Assembly: GCA_036346255.1 (NCBI GenBank)
Contig: CM070632.1
Location: 26,686,657 to 26,750,656 of the forward strand
Direction of reading: 5' to 3'
Source: Ampelocalamus luodianensis
Taxonomy: Eukaryota > Streptophyta > Magnoliopsida > Poales > Poaceae
DNA: 64,000 nt
A program made the position numbers and the translations under genes. Of this stretch, positions 45,166 to 57,640 are shown one piece after another. The notes beneath the pieces were generated by a model. It was not told where the DNA came from. It saw only the letters and a program-made list of their open reading frames with translations, and searched no databases. Position 1 is the stretch's first letter. Each line of letters opens with the position of its first letter.

Positions 45166-46714
45166 ATGACTGTAATACCCTAAAATAGGATTCGGGAGAA
45201 AACCTAAAGATTTAAAGGAAACGAGTAATTAGAAATCGATCCAAGAGAATGACCTTCTGGAAAATAGTTAAAAAGGTGGGAGAAGAAGGGGTTTAACGCA
45301 AAACTGAGGCAACCTGGGCCTGGGCTTTGGCCCAGAAGGCCCTTTGGTGGCCGGCCAAGGGGGGGAGGCACCCCTTTTCTCCCCACCCAAACCCTAGCCG
45401 CCCCTACACCCTCCCCCTCTCCCTTGCACCCCTCCCACCCCCTAGGCAGCTGCCCCTCCCCCTTGTGCTCCCCTCCCTGGTCCAAGCATCTCCCTCCCTG
45501 TGTCTCCCCGCTATCCAGCAAGGTGCGACCTCCTCCCGCTAGTCGTCCAAGGAAGGAGACGCGAAGGATCGTGCGTGTGGTGGCCGACCAAGGAAGGAGA
45601 AGAAGGAGGAGGAGGAGAGGAAAGGGTGAAGGTTTGTGGGTGGCATCCTGGTCTTCGGCGTTCGTCAAGGGTAACCCCGGATTCCCCCGAGTAGATGCAT
45701 CGTTTGTTGTTGCAGCAATGTCGGTATTTCTGTCTCCTCAGGACAGATCGCGTTAGACAGACGTTTTGATGTAGTTAAGTGCGGATTCAGTCCTAGGTAT
45801 CTCCTAGAGAGTTGTAGAGGACGTCAATAGATTTCAATGAAGTGCAAGATCATATTATTTGGACCTCTGTAGCAAAAGTTATGAATTTAGTCGTGCGACT
45901 GTTATACGAATCTATCAGTATTTTGACAGGTTTTAGTAATCGGACTTGTGCGTTCAGTTAAAAGGGCAATTAGAGGATCTCAGTATAACAAAAATTGTAG
46001 ATAATTGTCGTAGCTTTCAGGAAAGCACAAGAACGCAAAATTTGGATAAACGATCTGAAAGTTATGATCATTTTAGTGTTCTGTCCAGAGGGTTTGACGA
46101 GAAATCGATGTTTTGTTAATCAGCTTAAAAAGGATATTAGATGGCCGAATCAGGGAGGCTCACCAACTAGGTCTAGTTGGGGAATTTGATAACCTTTCAA
46201 TGAAGTCCAAGAACACCTAGTTCGGACCCCTGTACGAAAAGATATGAATTTTAGAACATGACTGTTTACAGAGGGCTCAGATCAGCATTTAGGGAATTGA
46301 AGTCCGGATCGCGTTGCAGGCTTCTGCTAGTTTGTGTTTGTTTTTATAATTCATGTGGTTCATTACTGTGGTCTTAGTTTATGTTCTTAATGTATTAGGT
46401 GGGGGATTGGTACCGGAGGCAGCACCGTCTTCACGTCCTCCGTTCTCACGCGGTTTAGGCAAGTGCATTGTTTGTTACTTGGTTGTGATTGATTGGCCAT
46501 GTTTGCGTGTTTTTGATATATGATAGTGTAGCAAGATTGTTAGCATGATGATTGTTTCGAGAATGATGGTTGTTCCAAGTTTGACTATGCTCTATTGTTG
46601 CATGATGTTGTCGTCTTTTGATAAGTTGATGATGAATAAAAGATGAGCATGTGCATATTAAAATCATGTTGAGGCTTGGTCAGGTGGTGACCAAGTATGT
46701 TTTCCTTTGAGATC

Positions 46715-46876
46715 CCCGTCATGAATGTGACGGGCTTGAGATCCCCACACTCGTGAAGTGTGGGCTTGAGGTCCCCATTACTTGCGGAGTAATGGACAAT
46801 TGGTCCCTGTGCTTGCGAGCACAGGCATGGGTATGCAGCGACGGTTGCATACTTTGCATTACCGATAAAATGCAAA
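46715..46876 (+). other. Six consecutive perfect hairpins in LTR1
   Basis: Stems: CCCGTCA/TGACGGG (46715-46734), CCCACACT/AGTGTGGG (46744-46764), CCATTACT/AGTAATGG (46775-46795), CCTGTGCT/AGCACAGG (46806-46825), GTATGCA/TGCATAC (46831-46852) and TTTGCATT/AATGCAAA (46853-46876). Loops are 4-8 nt. The first units are joined by GGGCTTGAGATCCCC-type linkers. The stem sequences are unrelated to one another. Confidence 0.9.
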
Positions 46877-46997
46877 AAGAGATAAAGAGAAAGGATCCTT
46901 GAGCATTGCATTTGCATGTGAGATGTTTTATTGATGCGTTTCGTTCTATGGATGCTGATGTTATAACTTTTGTGGTATGCCTTTATTTTGTACTTGC

Positions 46998-47013
46998 TGA
47001 GTCTGTGGGCTCA
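46998..47013 (+). other. Conserved LTR stem-loop TGAGTC/GGCTCA
   Basis: A 6-bp stem with one wobble inside TTGCTGAGTC...GCTCACTCTTGC. ATTATTTTAG, a possible splice acceptor, follows about 20 nt later. Confidence 0.75.
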
Positions 47014-47727
47014 CTCTTGCTTTCATTATTATTTTAGGTACCCAATTCAAGAACGACATGCATGAGAGGGAGTAGACTTGATTGGGATTCGCTCACTGCC
47101 ACTCATCTTTAAAGTTGATTAAGTTTTAGTCGTACCTAATAATTTAGCAACCGCTTAAGGATTGATTATGATTATGCCTCATGCAATGGATTAAGTGTAA
47201 TAATGATGAGTAGTGTAATTAGGACTCCTTTGGATATGCTAGTTGATTAGTATGTTTTAAACGCCTATTGATGATTCTGGATGTTGGATTATTTTTTTAT
47301 GATTTATCTAAATGTTGGAACCTCCGTGTAGTTAACTTTATAAAGGAGGTTATGTCGAAATTTGGTGGTTTGAACTTGGTTTTGGATTATTTAATGTTAG
47401 TTTACTAGCATTCCAGGCTCACGTTGGGCTGGGGTATTACCGTTGGTATCAGAGCGGGCTGTAGGTCCGTGGTGAACAGATTAACGACTTAGGTAAGTTA
47501 GCTTGTTAAAATTTGCTAATGGTTAAATAACTGAAAACCTGACACACTGGTGCACAGTAGGATGGGGTGGGTCAAGCATTGCATTTACGCTTCTGTTATG
47601 TTGTATTGATGATTCCTGTTATGAGTTGATCTTACATACCTATAACATGATTCTATGATTATTATGAGTGAGAGTAGCCCATGTTGAGAGGATTGAGGTC
47701 ATGGTTGTGGCCCTGGGCTTTACCAGG

Positions 47728-50700
47728 TGTAACATCCCAATTTTCAGAGCTTAAAAATCTTTTAATAGTTAGTAGGAAGAAAATTCACCATTTGGATTTT
47801 ATTTGAATTTAATTTCAAAAGCTTAATATTGGACTTTACAATCAAAAACATTTAATGTGAATAATCCCAACATGAACAATAGCCAAAACTATTTTATTTG
47901 GGTTATATGTGCTCAGATATATTTTCTAGATTTTTCTAGAATTTTTCTGAGTTTATTTGCTATTTTCTATTGCTTATTTGAATTTCTGATATTTTCTAAA
48001 TTAGAAAAGGTATTTAAAATCTCAGATATTTCCTTGGGCCTAAACCCATTCCTATTCCCTAACCCCGGCCCGCTTTCCTTCGCTCGCGGCCCAGTCCAGC
48101 GCCAGCCCAACTCCCGCACGCGCGCGCGCGCCGCCTCCAACTGACATGCGGGCCCCGCATGTCAGCCTCTCTGTTTCTCTCTCTCCGCGCGCTCAGCCCA
48201 GCCTCCACCGTTCGATCAAGATTCGACGGTCAGATGCGGCTGAGGTACCGGAGGGTCCGAACGCCTCAGATTGTGGTCGCTCGATCGATCCGACGATCGA
48301 TCTTGAGTCCGTTCGCAGCCGCCGCTTGTTTCACACGCGCGCGTGCGAGCCGCCGCCGACGAGTGGGACCCACCTTGGGTTACTGTTCATCGTCCCCGAC
48401 TCGGACTCTCCTCTTTCCTTATCTCCGCCGCCGCACGTTTTCTTCCTCGCCGTCTCGTCACGGACTCTCCGGCGGCCGTGTATAAAAGAGAGGACCCTTG
48501 GCTTCCGCGACTCCAACCGCGCGCCGCCGCTCAAAACCCTAACCCTAGCGCGCAAAGCTCGGAGAAGCAATCTGCGCGCCGCAACTCCGACGAGCTTGTT
48601 CTCGCCGCGGCCGCGCCGCGCCTCTTCGTCGCACCCTCGGCATCGCACGGAGCCCTCTACCTCCTGGTGGCCTTGGTTTCGCGGAAGATCGCCGTAGCCC
48701 GATCCGCCGAGCCCGAATCCTCTCCGCCGCTCTTCGCCGCCGCCGCCACGACGTTCCGTGCACCGGTGAGCACACCGCGTGATCCTCGTGTCATCCTCTA
48801 CCTCCGGTACCACCCACCGCCGGTGGAACGCCGCCGTCGCGGAACCTTTGGTTCCCGAGCGCCGCCGCCGTCCGGTCGGCGTGGCCGCCCACGTCGGCGC
48901 CAAGATCAGCCCCGCGCTGCGTGTCATCCCACGTGGCGCCGCGGCGTCGTCCTCGCCGCCGCGTGGCTTGGTCCACGGACCCCGAGTCCCGAGGCTCGGT
49001 GGACCTAGTCCACCGTGAGCCTAGCCTCTGACATGTGGGACCCACATGTCAGAGAATTCTTTTTATTTATCTTTTTCCGAAATTCCTTCGCTGACGTCAG
49101 CTTGCGCATTAAATCTGATTTTCCTTTAGGAAAATAATTGCAAATTCATAAAATCTGATTTTCAGCATTTTATGTAATTTCAAACTTCCAAAGCTCATAA
49201 CTTTTGCATCCTAACTCCGATTGAGCCCATTCAAATTTCTAAATTTGTCTAAATTCAAGATCTATTTATCTGAGATTTTTATTTAATTTTTGGAGTTTGT
49301 TTTGCCTCTGTTATTTATTTGTTTTGTTTGTTTTTGTTTCGTTTGCGAGTAGACGTCGATTCGTCGGGGTATTTTGTGGAAGAAGGAGCACCCCAAGATC
49401 AAGACCAGTACATAGACCTTTTCCAAGGCAAGTCATACCTTTGATCATCTTGAACCCAGTTTTCAAATTACGTTGTGTTAAATTAATGCATTCTACTTTA
49501 ATTATTTATTTAAATGCTTTGGGCATAGTTATTATCCAAATTGTTATCACACTTTGGCCTTGTATGTCATAATTCCTTGTCACCCTAGATTGGTTACTAG
49601 TTGGTATTATTATAGCACCAACGTGGGTTGGTTAGATGCGAGTACAATTGCTTAGCCATGCCACGAGTCATCATCACATGTAGGTTGCAAATGTTAATTA
49701 TGACTAAGTGACTATGGAACCTCGTGTAAAACTGTGTGCTATGTGTTATTACTTCGTGATGGCATGTGTTGCACTAAAACCAACTGGGTGGTAAAGGATT
49801 TAGGCTGAGGCAAGTGGTGGAGACTGTGTGACATGGTGGTCTATGTGATGGGAATGATAGTCTTTGTGACTTAGTTAGAAAATAGAAGTCTTGCCTTGGT
49901 CAATTTAAGGACTTAACTTTGTGCGCCATTGAACTGAGCCTTACTGTACGACCACATGCCTGGTATGGGACGGGCCTAACTTAGTAAGTTATGGATTCTC
50001 GGCATTGATGTTCAGGTGGATAGGTTAGGCTGTGTGACAGGGTGGAGGTGTAACTACTTGGTGGTTGCATCGCGGGACGATTCGTCTTCCCCGTCCCAAT
50101 GGTGTGTTATACCAATTCTATGTGGTGGTATAGCGGTTTGTAAGCACACTAGGAATGTCAATGTTTGAGATGAAGTTTTCGAACTGTTTTGTTACGATTG
50201 GTGCTTGCTACACTAGTTGTATCTTGTGGGTAAAGTGTACAACCTCTGCAGAGTGTTAATTAATCTATTCGAATAGCCGCGTCCGCGGTCATGGACATGC
50301 TCGGGGATTTCACACGAGGGATAATTTTCATAAAATGTGGGAATGGGAGCTGTGTGACCTTAATCATATGGCTATGTGAAATAATCTGTTTAGCTGTGTG
50401 TCTTTGTGGAAACAACTGTTAAATTAATATTGTCTATTTGTTTTGGAATTATGCTTTCAATCTATTATTGTATTCAATTGCAAATGTTGCTTTTATGCAA
50501 AAGAACCACAAAAGCCTTTTCTTTGGAATAAGCCTGCATCTATACATTGCATTCTGTGGTATGATTTGCGAGTACGGTTGTGTACTCACGCTTGTTGTAA
50601 AACTTGCGCCCAATCCTACAGAAGAGGAGGAGTCTACGCCTGCTTTCGAGGAGGAGTTCGTTGAAGGCTGATCGTTCGTTAAGGTCTGGATCCCAGTCGG

Positions 50701-50963
50701 TTGCCTGTGGTGAATTGGTGGGATCTACACTGGAGTTTTCCGTTCCGCTGCTGCTTTATTTCCTGTTAGCCCTGCGAGGCTTAATAAGTGTAAACTCGAC
50801 TATAAGGTCAAAACCCTTATTTGTTATTCAAACTAATCGTTTACTTTATTTATCGCTTGTGTGGATCGATATTTACCTGTGTTAACCCTGTGTGCACTAG
50901 CGTGATCCTGGACTAGTGCAGTATACACATAGGGTTTCAGAATCGTAATTCTAGGTCCCGACA
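47728..50963 (+). mobile_element. 3.2-kb solo LTR (gypsy type)
   Basis: It begins TGTAACATCCCAA, ends GGTCCCGACA and is flanked by CCAGG (47723-47727 and 50964-50968). The homologous internal copy at 57330-57345 lacks it, which confirms insertion and a single CCAGG. It contains a GC-rich section at 48060-49020 with chance open frames, and two near-palindromes: CTGACATGCGGG around a 1-nt centre (about 48141) and CTCTGACATGTGGG arms (49026-49054). Hairpins GGGACG/CGTCCC and TATACCA/TGGTATA lie at 50074-50132 and a GAGTAC/GTACTC stem-loop at 50570-50587. Confidence 0.92.
50570..50587 (+). other. Conserved LTR stem-loop GAGTAC/GTACTC
   Basis: A perfect 6-bp stem with a 6-nt loop in TTGCGAGTAC...GTACTCACG. 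AATCCTACAG, a possible acceptor, follows about 37 nt later. Confidence 0.8.
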
Positions 50964-53900
50964 CCAGGTTACATAATTGTTCGTGGTAAGAGAAAAATGA
51001 TGTGGTTACCTCAGATATCTTAGTACAGGCGTTGATAGTGAGTATCTTTAGAAAAAAATTGTTCACTTCCTTGAATTTGAATTTGGTCAACTCTTGTCCA
51101 ATTGTGGTTGATGAATTTCTATGGGTCGATAGTTCATTGCAGTTGATGGGTTTCTTTGAGAAAGGTTGATATGTTTTTATTGGCTTAACTTGTCCCTTAA
51201 AACAATTATTGTTTTTCCTATTGTTGAGTCATTCTTGTGGCTGGTGGACTTGGTTAGTTGTCAATACTGACTTTTGTATTGGAGTTTCATCTTTCTTACT
51301 AGAAAACATGACCTATTTATTTCACTTGATGATTTGGATAATGAAAGTTTCCTTTTGCAAGTCCTGTAGTACGTGGAAGTTTTGGTTCAATGTATCTCTT
51401 TTGGGTATCTTGAGTGTTGAAGTTGAAAGGTTCTTTTATGAAAGAAAATGCTAAACCCTTTGGAGATGTCGTTTCGTGGTTAAGTGAGAGGTTATAATCG
51501 GAGAAATTAGTGGATATGATATGAGTTATCAAGTTGGGTCTGTAGTGTGGTGTATAATTGATCCTAACTAAGATCACTGGAAGGAAAGTTGATTAATTTG
51601 ATGGTACTATATAGTAGTTCTTGTTGAACTGTGATTAAGGGTGTGGTTAAACCTAATTGGAATCAATAGAGTTATTAAAAAGGTGTGGAACTTTGATGAA
51701 AAGGTTGATCATTAGAGTCGTTTAGTTTACTAAACTTGTTAGATTATTTGGTTTCAATGGATTAATCTAACTGTGTAGGAAGGGAAATATAAGGATGTGT
51801 TTGATCGTTGTCTTAATAGATGATAATATGTAATTATCTTTAATTGGCTATTTGATGATCTTATTTTTTGCTCGTGAGAAGGCAAATAGAGAAAGGACTA
51901 TCAATTTCGTCTATGATTGAATAATCATCAATGGTTTAGGATGGGATTTAATAGGTGACATGTGTTTGTATGATGGTGAAATTATCGGATAATAGTATGT
52001 CTTTGATGAAAGGGCTTTGGTGTAATCTTTTAAATTTTGTAGTAGATTCCCTCTAAAAAAAGTGGTTGCTGTAGTGAGGTTATAAGAATTTGGTGTACTC
52101 TCATTTGAGGATGAGATGATAAAGTGATATGTAACAGTTTGGTCAGCTTTTGGGGACTTTATAAAGGAAGGGTTGATGATAACGAACCTTGTTAAGAGTG
52201 AATTATTCTTGATGTTAGTAATAAGGTCTACAAGAGATTGTGACGCGTTGGAGTGGTGATGATTCTTCTAGAGAGAAAGTAAGTTGATTGTTTTAATAAC
52301 GGTTAAATGAAATGTTTGGAGTTTTGTATTCGTGATCTTTTGGGGGTTCATGATTTATGTAGTAGATGAAATTAGTTGAGCAATGTGACATTTGGAAAGG
52401 TTCCGTTTGGTTCTGAAGTGATGAATGTGATTTGGTATTAAAGGCATCTCTTGTTTGGTTTGGCAAGTAATGTTGTAATCAAAGACTTAAGAGTTTCTTG
52501 GGATTGCATAGCAATGTTTTATTAAGATTTATGGAGGTGGAAAAATTCTTCGTGTGAGACTTGTGCCCTCGACTGTGGACTCGTATTTTGTTTTCTGAGA
52601 TCACTACTATTTGACTATTTCTCTTGGTCTCGTGCTCACTTCGAGGAGCCACGATTTCTTGTGCGTTGAACCTTGTATTAGTTTGTCTCTTCCTTTTTGA
52701 GAAAGGAATTAACCAACTTGTGTTGCCGAGTTTTCTAAAGTGTAATTTGGCGACTGGTGGGTGGTGGACAAGTATATGATAGTGGTGAAATTTTGGGGAC
52801 CAATCCATTTGAAGAGCAGTATAAAGTGAATTGGTTTCGATTTACAACACGTGGAGAGAATTCTATTTAAATGGAAAGTTGTCGATGAGATAGAAGTGAT
52901 TAGTGTTACAACTAGTGTAACCTATGGCGAATTATGATCCAGTAACCTTTGTCCATATTGGAATATTGGGATTATCGAAATTATGGACTTTGATAAATTA
53001 TTAGAGTATCACAATTGGATATTTAGCATGATTGTGCAGAAGAGTTGTGGTGGTGAAGTTTAATGAGAGTAGCGGTGTGGAGGAACCTAAGTGTCAAGCT
53101 AATTAATGGGATAGCAGGAATTGTTGAGCTATTGTCAAGTATGACTCGGCCTCAGTAGGTAACCCTATGGGAGTTAAATTATTTCTAAGGATATCTTGGT
53201 CAAAGGATATATTTATTTATTGACATTAGTGATTGGATATATTTGAATGTTGGTTAATCAGTTAGGGTTTTGCGAACGGGTATATTGTGGTTGTGTAACA
53301 GAATTGAATTGGTGTGGATTAGAGAAGGTCTAAGACTTGTGAAATAAATCGCCTTGGGGCGGTTACTTGATTAGTAAGGAACGTGGATGTTAATGATTGA
53401 GGTTATTGTTGAGCTATGTGAAATTTTAGTAAATGAATTTGAAGATTTCCTATCAATCATACTAGAAATTCATTGTAGGAGACTTCGAGGTTGATTTTAG
53501 GCTTTGCATTCTCATGTTAGAACCTTGGATGCCAATGATTATGTGTAGAGGTGGTAGAATAAGAGTGGATTCCGAGCAGTGGGATGATCATTGATAGTAT
53601 CCTTTGAGGCTAGTATATGAGAGTGTGTGATGTGAATTTCAAATTACTCATCCTTAACGGATTAAGGGATGTGATGGCGGGTGAAATCTATTGAGTTGTG
53701 TTGGAAATTATTTTGACAAGTAATTCATTCAGTAGGGAAGTTGGTTAGAGTGCGATATTGTGGATTGGAAGAGTCTCCCTGCATAAGTGTGGATTGTGTG
53801 TTCGGTAGAGCATAGGTTTGAGGTTGCTAATTTAAGAGAAATGAGTTAATATGTCATGCAATGATTTGGGATCCTATGGTTTAAGAGAAAGTTAAATTCT

Positions 53901-54814
53901 TAAAAGAAATATTGTGGTAAAGGGTGTGATCTTGGATAGTGAGAGGTTTTCTTAGTTCTTACTTGAACTATGTGGTTATGACGGATGTTAATTACAATTG
54001 AGATGGTTCTTGTCGGTATGCGTGATTCCTTCCAGAAAAAAGGTTAAACTGTTTTTTTTAGTGATTTCGCTTTTGGCTTGTGTGGTATTTATTTCTAAAC
54101 TGCCTACTTGGGAAGTGGAAGAGTTTCATGATGAATCTTTTGATTTTTTGGATTTAACTCTTTTAGTAAGGATTTGGAAATATGTGTTGCGGTGATACCC
54201 TTTTGTTTTCAGCTGGGTTATGTCTTTAAAGTAGTTTGTTTTAAAACAAGTTCTGTTGTGCCTCCCGAGTTAAAGGAGGTGCTCATTGTCAAAGTGAAGA
54301 GATCGAATGATGCAAGGAACAAGAGTTCTATGTGTTATGCCCAAGTTTTGTGGTTTGGTACCAAAGGGAATGTTTCCCCAAGGTACATTGGTTGTATCTG
54401 GAAGTTGCATAGATTTGGGAGATAGCGTATCACTAGGACCATTTGGAGTCCCAGCGTGTAGCACGGAATGTTTTGTATGACCTTTTGTAGAGGGAGTATT
54501 GGAGAAATCTGGAGGGTAAAGTTTCCTTAGAATAGTTGACCCACGGGTAAGATCGTGCCTTCGAGACGTGTCCGTCGAGTGACTCTTGAAAGGTTGGGAC
54601 AAGTAGTAAGGCATAACGCGTCAATACGTCAAGGTGTTTTTGTCGTAGCAGACCGAGAGAGAGGCCACATGGGAATTTGAGTCTCGCATGCGCGAGCAAT
54701 ATCCGGAGTTATTCACAGCAGTTCATGGCAATGTTAATAAGTTTTAGTTGTGATCATCTCTTTGGCATAAACGTGATTAGAATCGGGGACGAATTCAGTT
54801 TAAGGGGGGTAGAG
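50964..54814 (+). other. Internal region of the compound gypsy element
   Basis: GT-rich, AT-rich DNA with no long open frame on either strand. Only the pol tail near 54640-54747 is recognisable. The polypurine tract AAGGGGGGTAGAG ends at 54814. Confidence 0.7.
54640..54747 (+). pseudogene. Remnant of gypsy pol C-terminus
   Basis: The frame reads EATWEFESRMREQYPELF-like residues (ATWEFESRMREQYPELFTA) and stops at TAG 54745-54747. This is the typical end of the integrase/chromodomain part of gypsy polyproteins, just before the polypurine tract. Upstream, PRYIG (near 54379) may be another integrase relic in a different frame, but the sequence between them is broken. It shows that the element once carried, or derives from one carrying, pol. 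Confidence 0.65.
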
Positions 54815-57050
54815 TGTAATACCCTAAAATAGGATTTGGGAGAAAACCTAAAGATTTAAAGGAAACGAGTAATTAGAAATCGATCCAGGAGAAGGACCTT
54901 CTGGAAAATAGTTAAAAAGGTGGGAGAAGAAGGGGTTTAACGCAAAACTGAGGCAACCTGGACCTGGGCTTTGGCCCATAAGGCCCTTTGGTGGCCGGCC
55001 AAGGGGGGAGGCACCCCTTTTCTCCCCCCAAACCCTAGCCGCCCCTCCCACCCCCTAGGCAGGCCGCCTCCCCTTGTGCTCCTCCTGGTCCAAGCATCTC
55101 CCTCCCTGTGTCTCCCCGCTATCCAGCAAGGTGCGACCTCCTCCCGCTAGTCGTCCAAGGAAGGAGACGCGAAGGATCGTGCGTGTGGTGGCCGGCCAAG
55201 GAAGGAGAAGAAGGAGGAGGAGGAGAGGAAAGGGTGAAGGTTTGTGGGTGGCATCCTGGTCTTCGGCGTTCATCAAGGGTAACCCCGGATTCCCCCGAGT
55301 AGATGCATCGTTTGTTGTTGCAGCAATGTCGGTATTTCTGTCTCCTCAGGACAGATCGCGTTAGACAGACGTTTTGATGTAGTTAAATGCGGATTCAGTC
55401 CTGGGTATCTCCTAGAGAGTTGTAGAGGACGTCAATAGATTTCAATGAAGTGCAAGATCATATTATTTGGACCTCTGTAGCAAAAGTTATGAATTTAGTC
55501 GTGCGACTGTTCTACGAATCTGTCAGTATTTTGACAGGTTTTAGTAATCGGACTTGTGCGTTTAGTTAAAAGGGCAATTAGAGGATCTCAGTATAACGAA
55601 AGTTGTGGATAATTGTCGTAGCTTTCAGGGAAGCACAAGAACGCAAATTTTGGATAAACGAGCTGAATGTTATGATCGTTTTAGTGTTCTGTCCAGAGGG
55701 TTTGACGAGAAATCGATGTTTTGTTAATCAGCTTAAAAAGGATATTAGATGGCCGAATCAGGGAGGCTCACCAACTAGGTCTAGTTGGGAATTTGATAAC
55801 CTTTCAATGAAGTCCAAGAACACCTAGTTCGGACCCCTGTACGAAAAGATATGAATTTTAGAACATGACTATTTACAGAGGGCTCAGATCAGCATTTAGG
55901 GAATTGAAGTCGGGATCGCGTTGCAGGCTTCTGCTAGTTTGTGTTTGCTTTTTATAATTCATGTGGTTCATTACTGTGGTCTTAGTTTATGTTCTTAATG
56001 TATTAGGTGGGGGATTGGTACCGGAGGCAGCACCGTCTTCACGTCCTCCGTTCTCACGCGGTTAAGGCAAGTGCATTGTTTGTTACTTGGTTGTGATTGA
56101 TTGGCCATGTTTGCGTGTTTTTGATATATGATAGTGTAGCAAGATTGCTAGAATGATGATTGTTTCGAGAATGGTGGTTGTTCCAAGTTTGACTATGCTC
56201 TATTGTTGCATGATGTTGTCGTCTTTTGATAAGTTGATGATGAATAAAAGATGAGCATGTGCATATTAAAATCATGTTGAGGCTTGGTCAGGTGGTGACC
56301 AAGTATGTTTTCCTTTGAGATCCCCGTCATGAATGTGACGGGCTTGAGATCCCTACACTCGTGAAGTGTGGGCTTGAGGTCCCCATTACTTGCGGAGTAA
56401 TGGACAATTGGTCCCTGTGCTTGCGAGCACAGGCATGGGTATGCAGCGACGGTTGCATACTTTGCATTACCGGTAAAATGCAAAAAGAGATAAAGAGAAA
56501 GGATCCTTGAGCATTGCATTTGCATGTGAGATGTTTTATTGATGCGTTTCGTTCTATGGATGCTGATGTTATAACTTTTGTGGTATGCCTTTATTTTGTA
56601 CTTGCTGAGTCTGTGGGCTCACTCTTGCTTTCATTATTATTTTAGGTACCCAATTCAAGAACGGCATGCATGGGAGGGAGTAGACTTGATTGGGATTCAC
56701 TCACTGCCACTCATCTTTAAAGTTGATTAAGTTTTAGTCGTACCCTAATAATTTAGCAAACTGCTTAAGGATTGATTATGATTATGCCTCATGCAATGGA
56801 TTAAGTGTAATAATGATGAGTAGTGTAATTAGGACTCCTTTGGATATGCTAGTTGATTAGTATGTTTTAAACGCCTATTGATGATTCTGGATGTTGGATT
56901 ATTTTTTTATGATTTATCTAAATGTTGGAACCTCCGTGTAGTTAACTTTATAAAGGAGGTTATGTCGAAATTTGGTGGTTTGAACTTGGTTTTGGATTAT
57001 TTAATGTTAGTTTACTAGCATTCTAGGCTCACGTTGGGCTGGGGTATTAC
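54815..57050 (+). repeat. LTR2 of the compound gypsy element
   Basis: It matches LTR1 closely, with a shorter GC-rich leader. It is followed by the same primer-binding site and internal sequence as LTR1. Confidence 0.92.
56323..56484 (+). other. Six-hairpin array in LTR2
   Basis: Same six hairpins as in LTR1. Two differences were noticed: a stem C-to-T in the second hairpin that leaves a G-U pair, and an A-to-G in the loop of the sixth. Confidence 0.88.
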
Positions 57051-57640
57051 CGTTGGTATCAGAGCGGGCTGTAGGTCCGTGGTGAACAGATTAACGACTT
57101 AGGTAAGTTAGCTTGTTAAAATTTGCTAATGGTTAAATAATCAAAACTCGACACATCGTGTGCATGAGGATGGGGTGGGTCAAGCATTGCATTTACGCTT
57201 CTGTTATGTTGTATTGATGATTCCTGTTATGAGTTGATCTTACATACCTATAATATGATTCTATGATTATTATGAGTGAGAGTAGCCCATGTTGAGAGGA
57301 TTGAGGTCATGGTTGTGGCCCTGGGCTTTACCAGGTTACATAATTGTTCGTGGTAAGAGAAAAAGGATGTGGTTACCTCAGATATCTTAGTACAGGCGTT
57401 GATAGTGAGTATCTTTAGAAAAAAAAATTGTTCACTTTCTTGAATTTGAATTTGGTCAACTCTTGTCCAGTTGTGGTTGATGAATTTCTATGGGTCGATA
57501 GTTCATTGCAGTTGATGGGTTTCTTTGAGAAATGTTGATATGTTTTTATTGGCTTAACTTGTCCCTTAAAACAATTATTGTTTTTCCTATTGTTGAGTCA
57601 TTCTTGTGGCTGGTGGACTTGGTTAGTTGTCAATACTGAC
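57051..57640 (+). repeat. Second, truncated internal region
   Basis: It duplicates 47441-47727 joined directly to 50969-51275, that is, the internal region without the solo LTR. At about 57637-57640 it breaks into LTR sequence through a shared GACT. Confidence 0.88.

Larger units (their letters stand above)
45171..47440 (+). repeat. LTR1 of the compound gypsy element
   Basis: It begins TGTAATACCCTAAAATAGG and ends GGGCTGGGGTATTAC, next to the primer-binding site. A GC-rich leader with fortuitous open frames lies at 45300-45760. Confidence 0.92.

Noticed and set aside
45204..45756. Coding gene in the GC-rich part of the gypsy LTR
   Set aside because: The stretch is part of a repeated LTR (also 54848-55364 and 63420-63800), with indels between copies that do not keep a frame.
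48146..49008. Overlapping frames of 183-221 codons as genes
   Set aside because: They lie in the GC-rich leader of a solo LTR, overlap each other on both strands and show no recognised domain.
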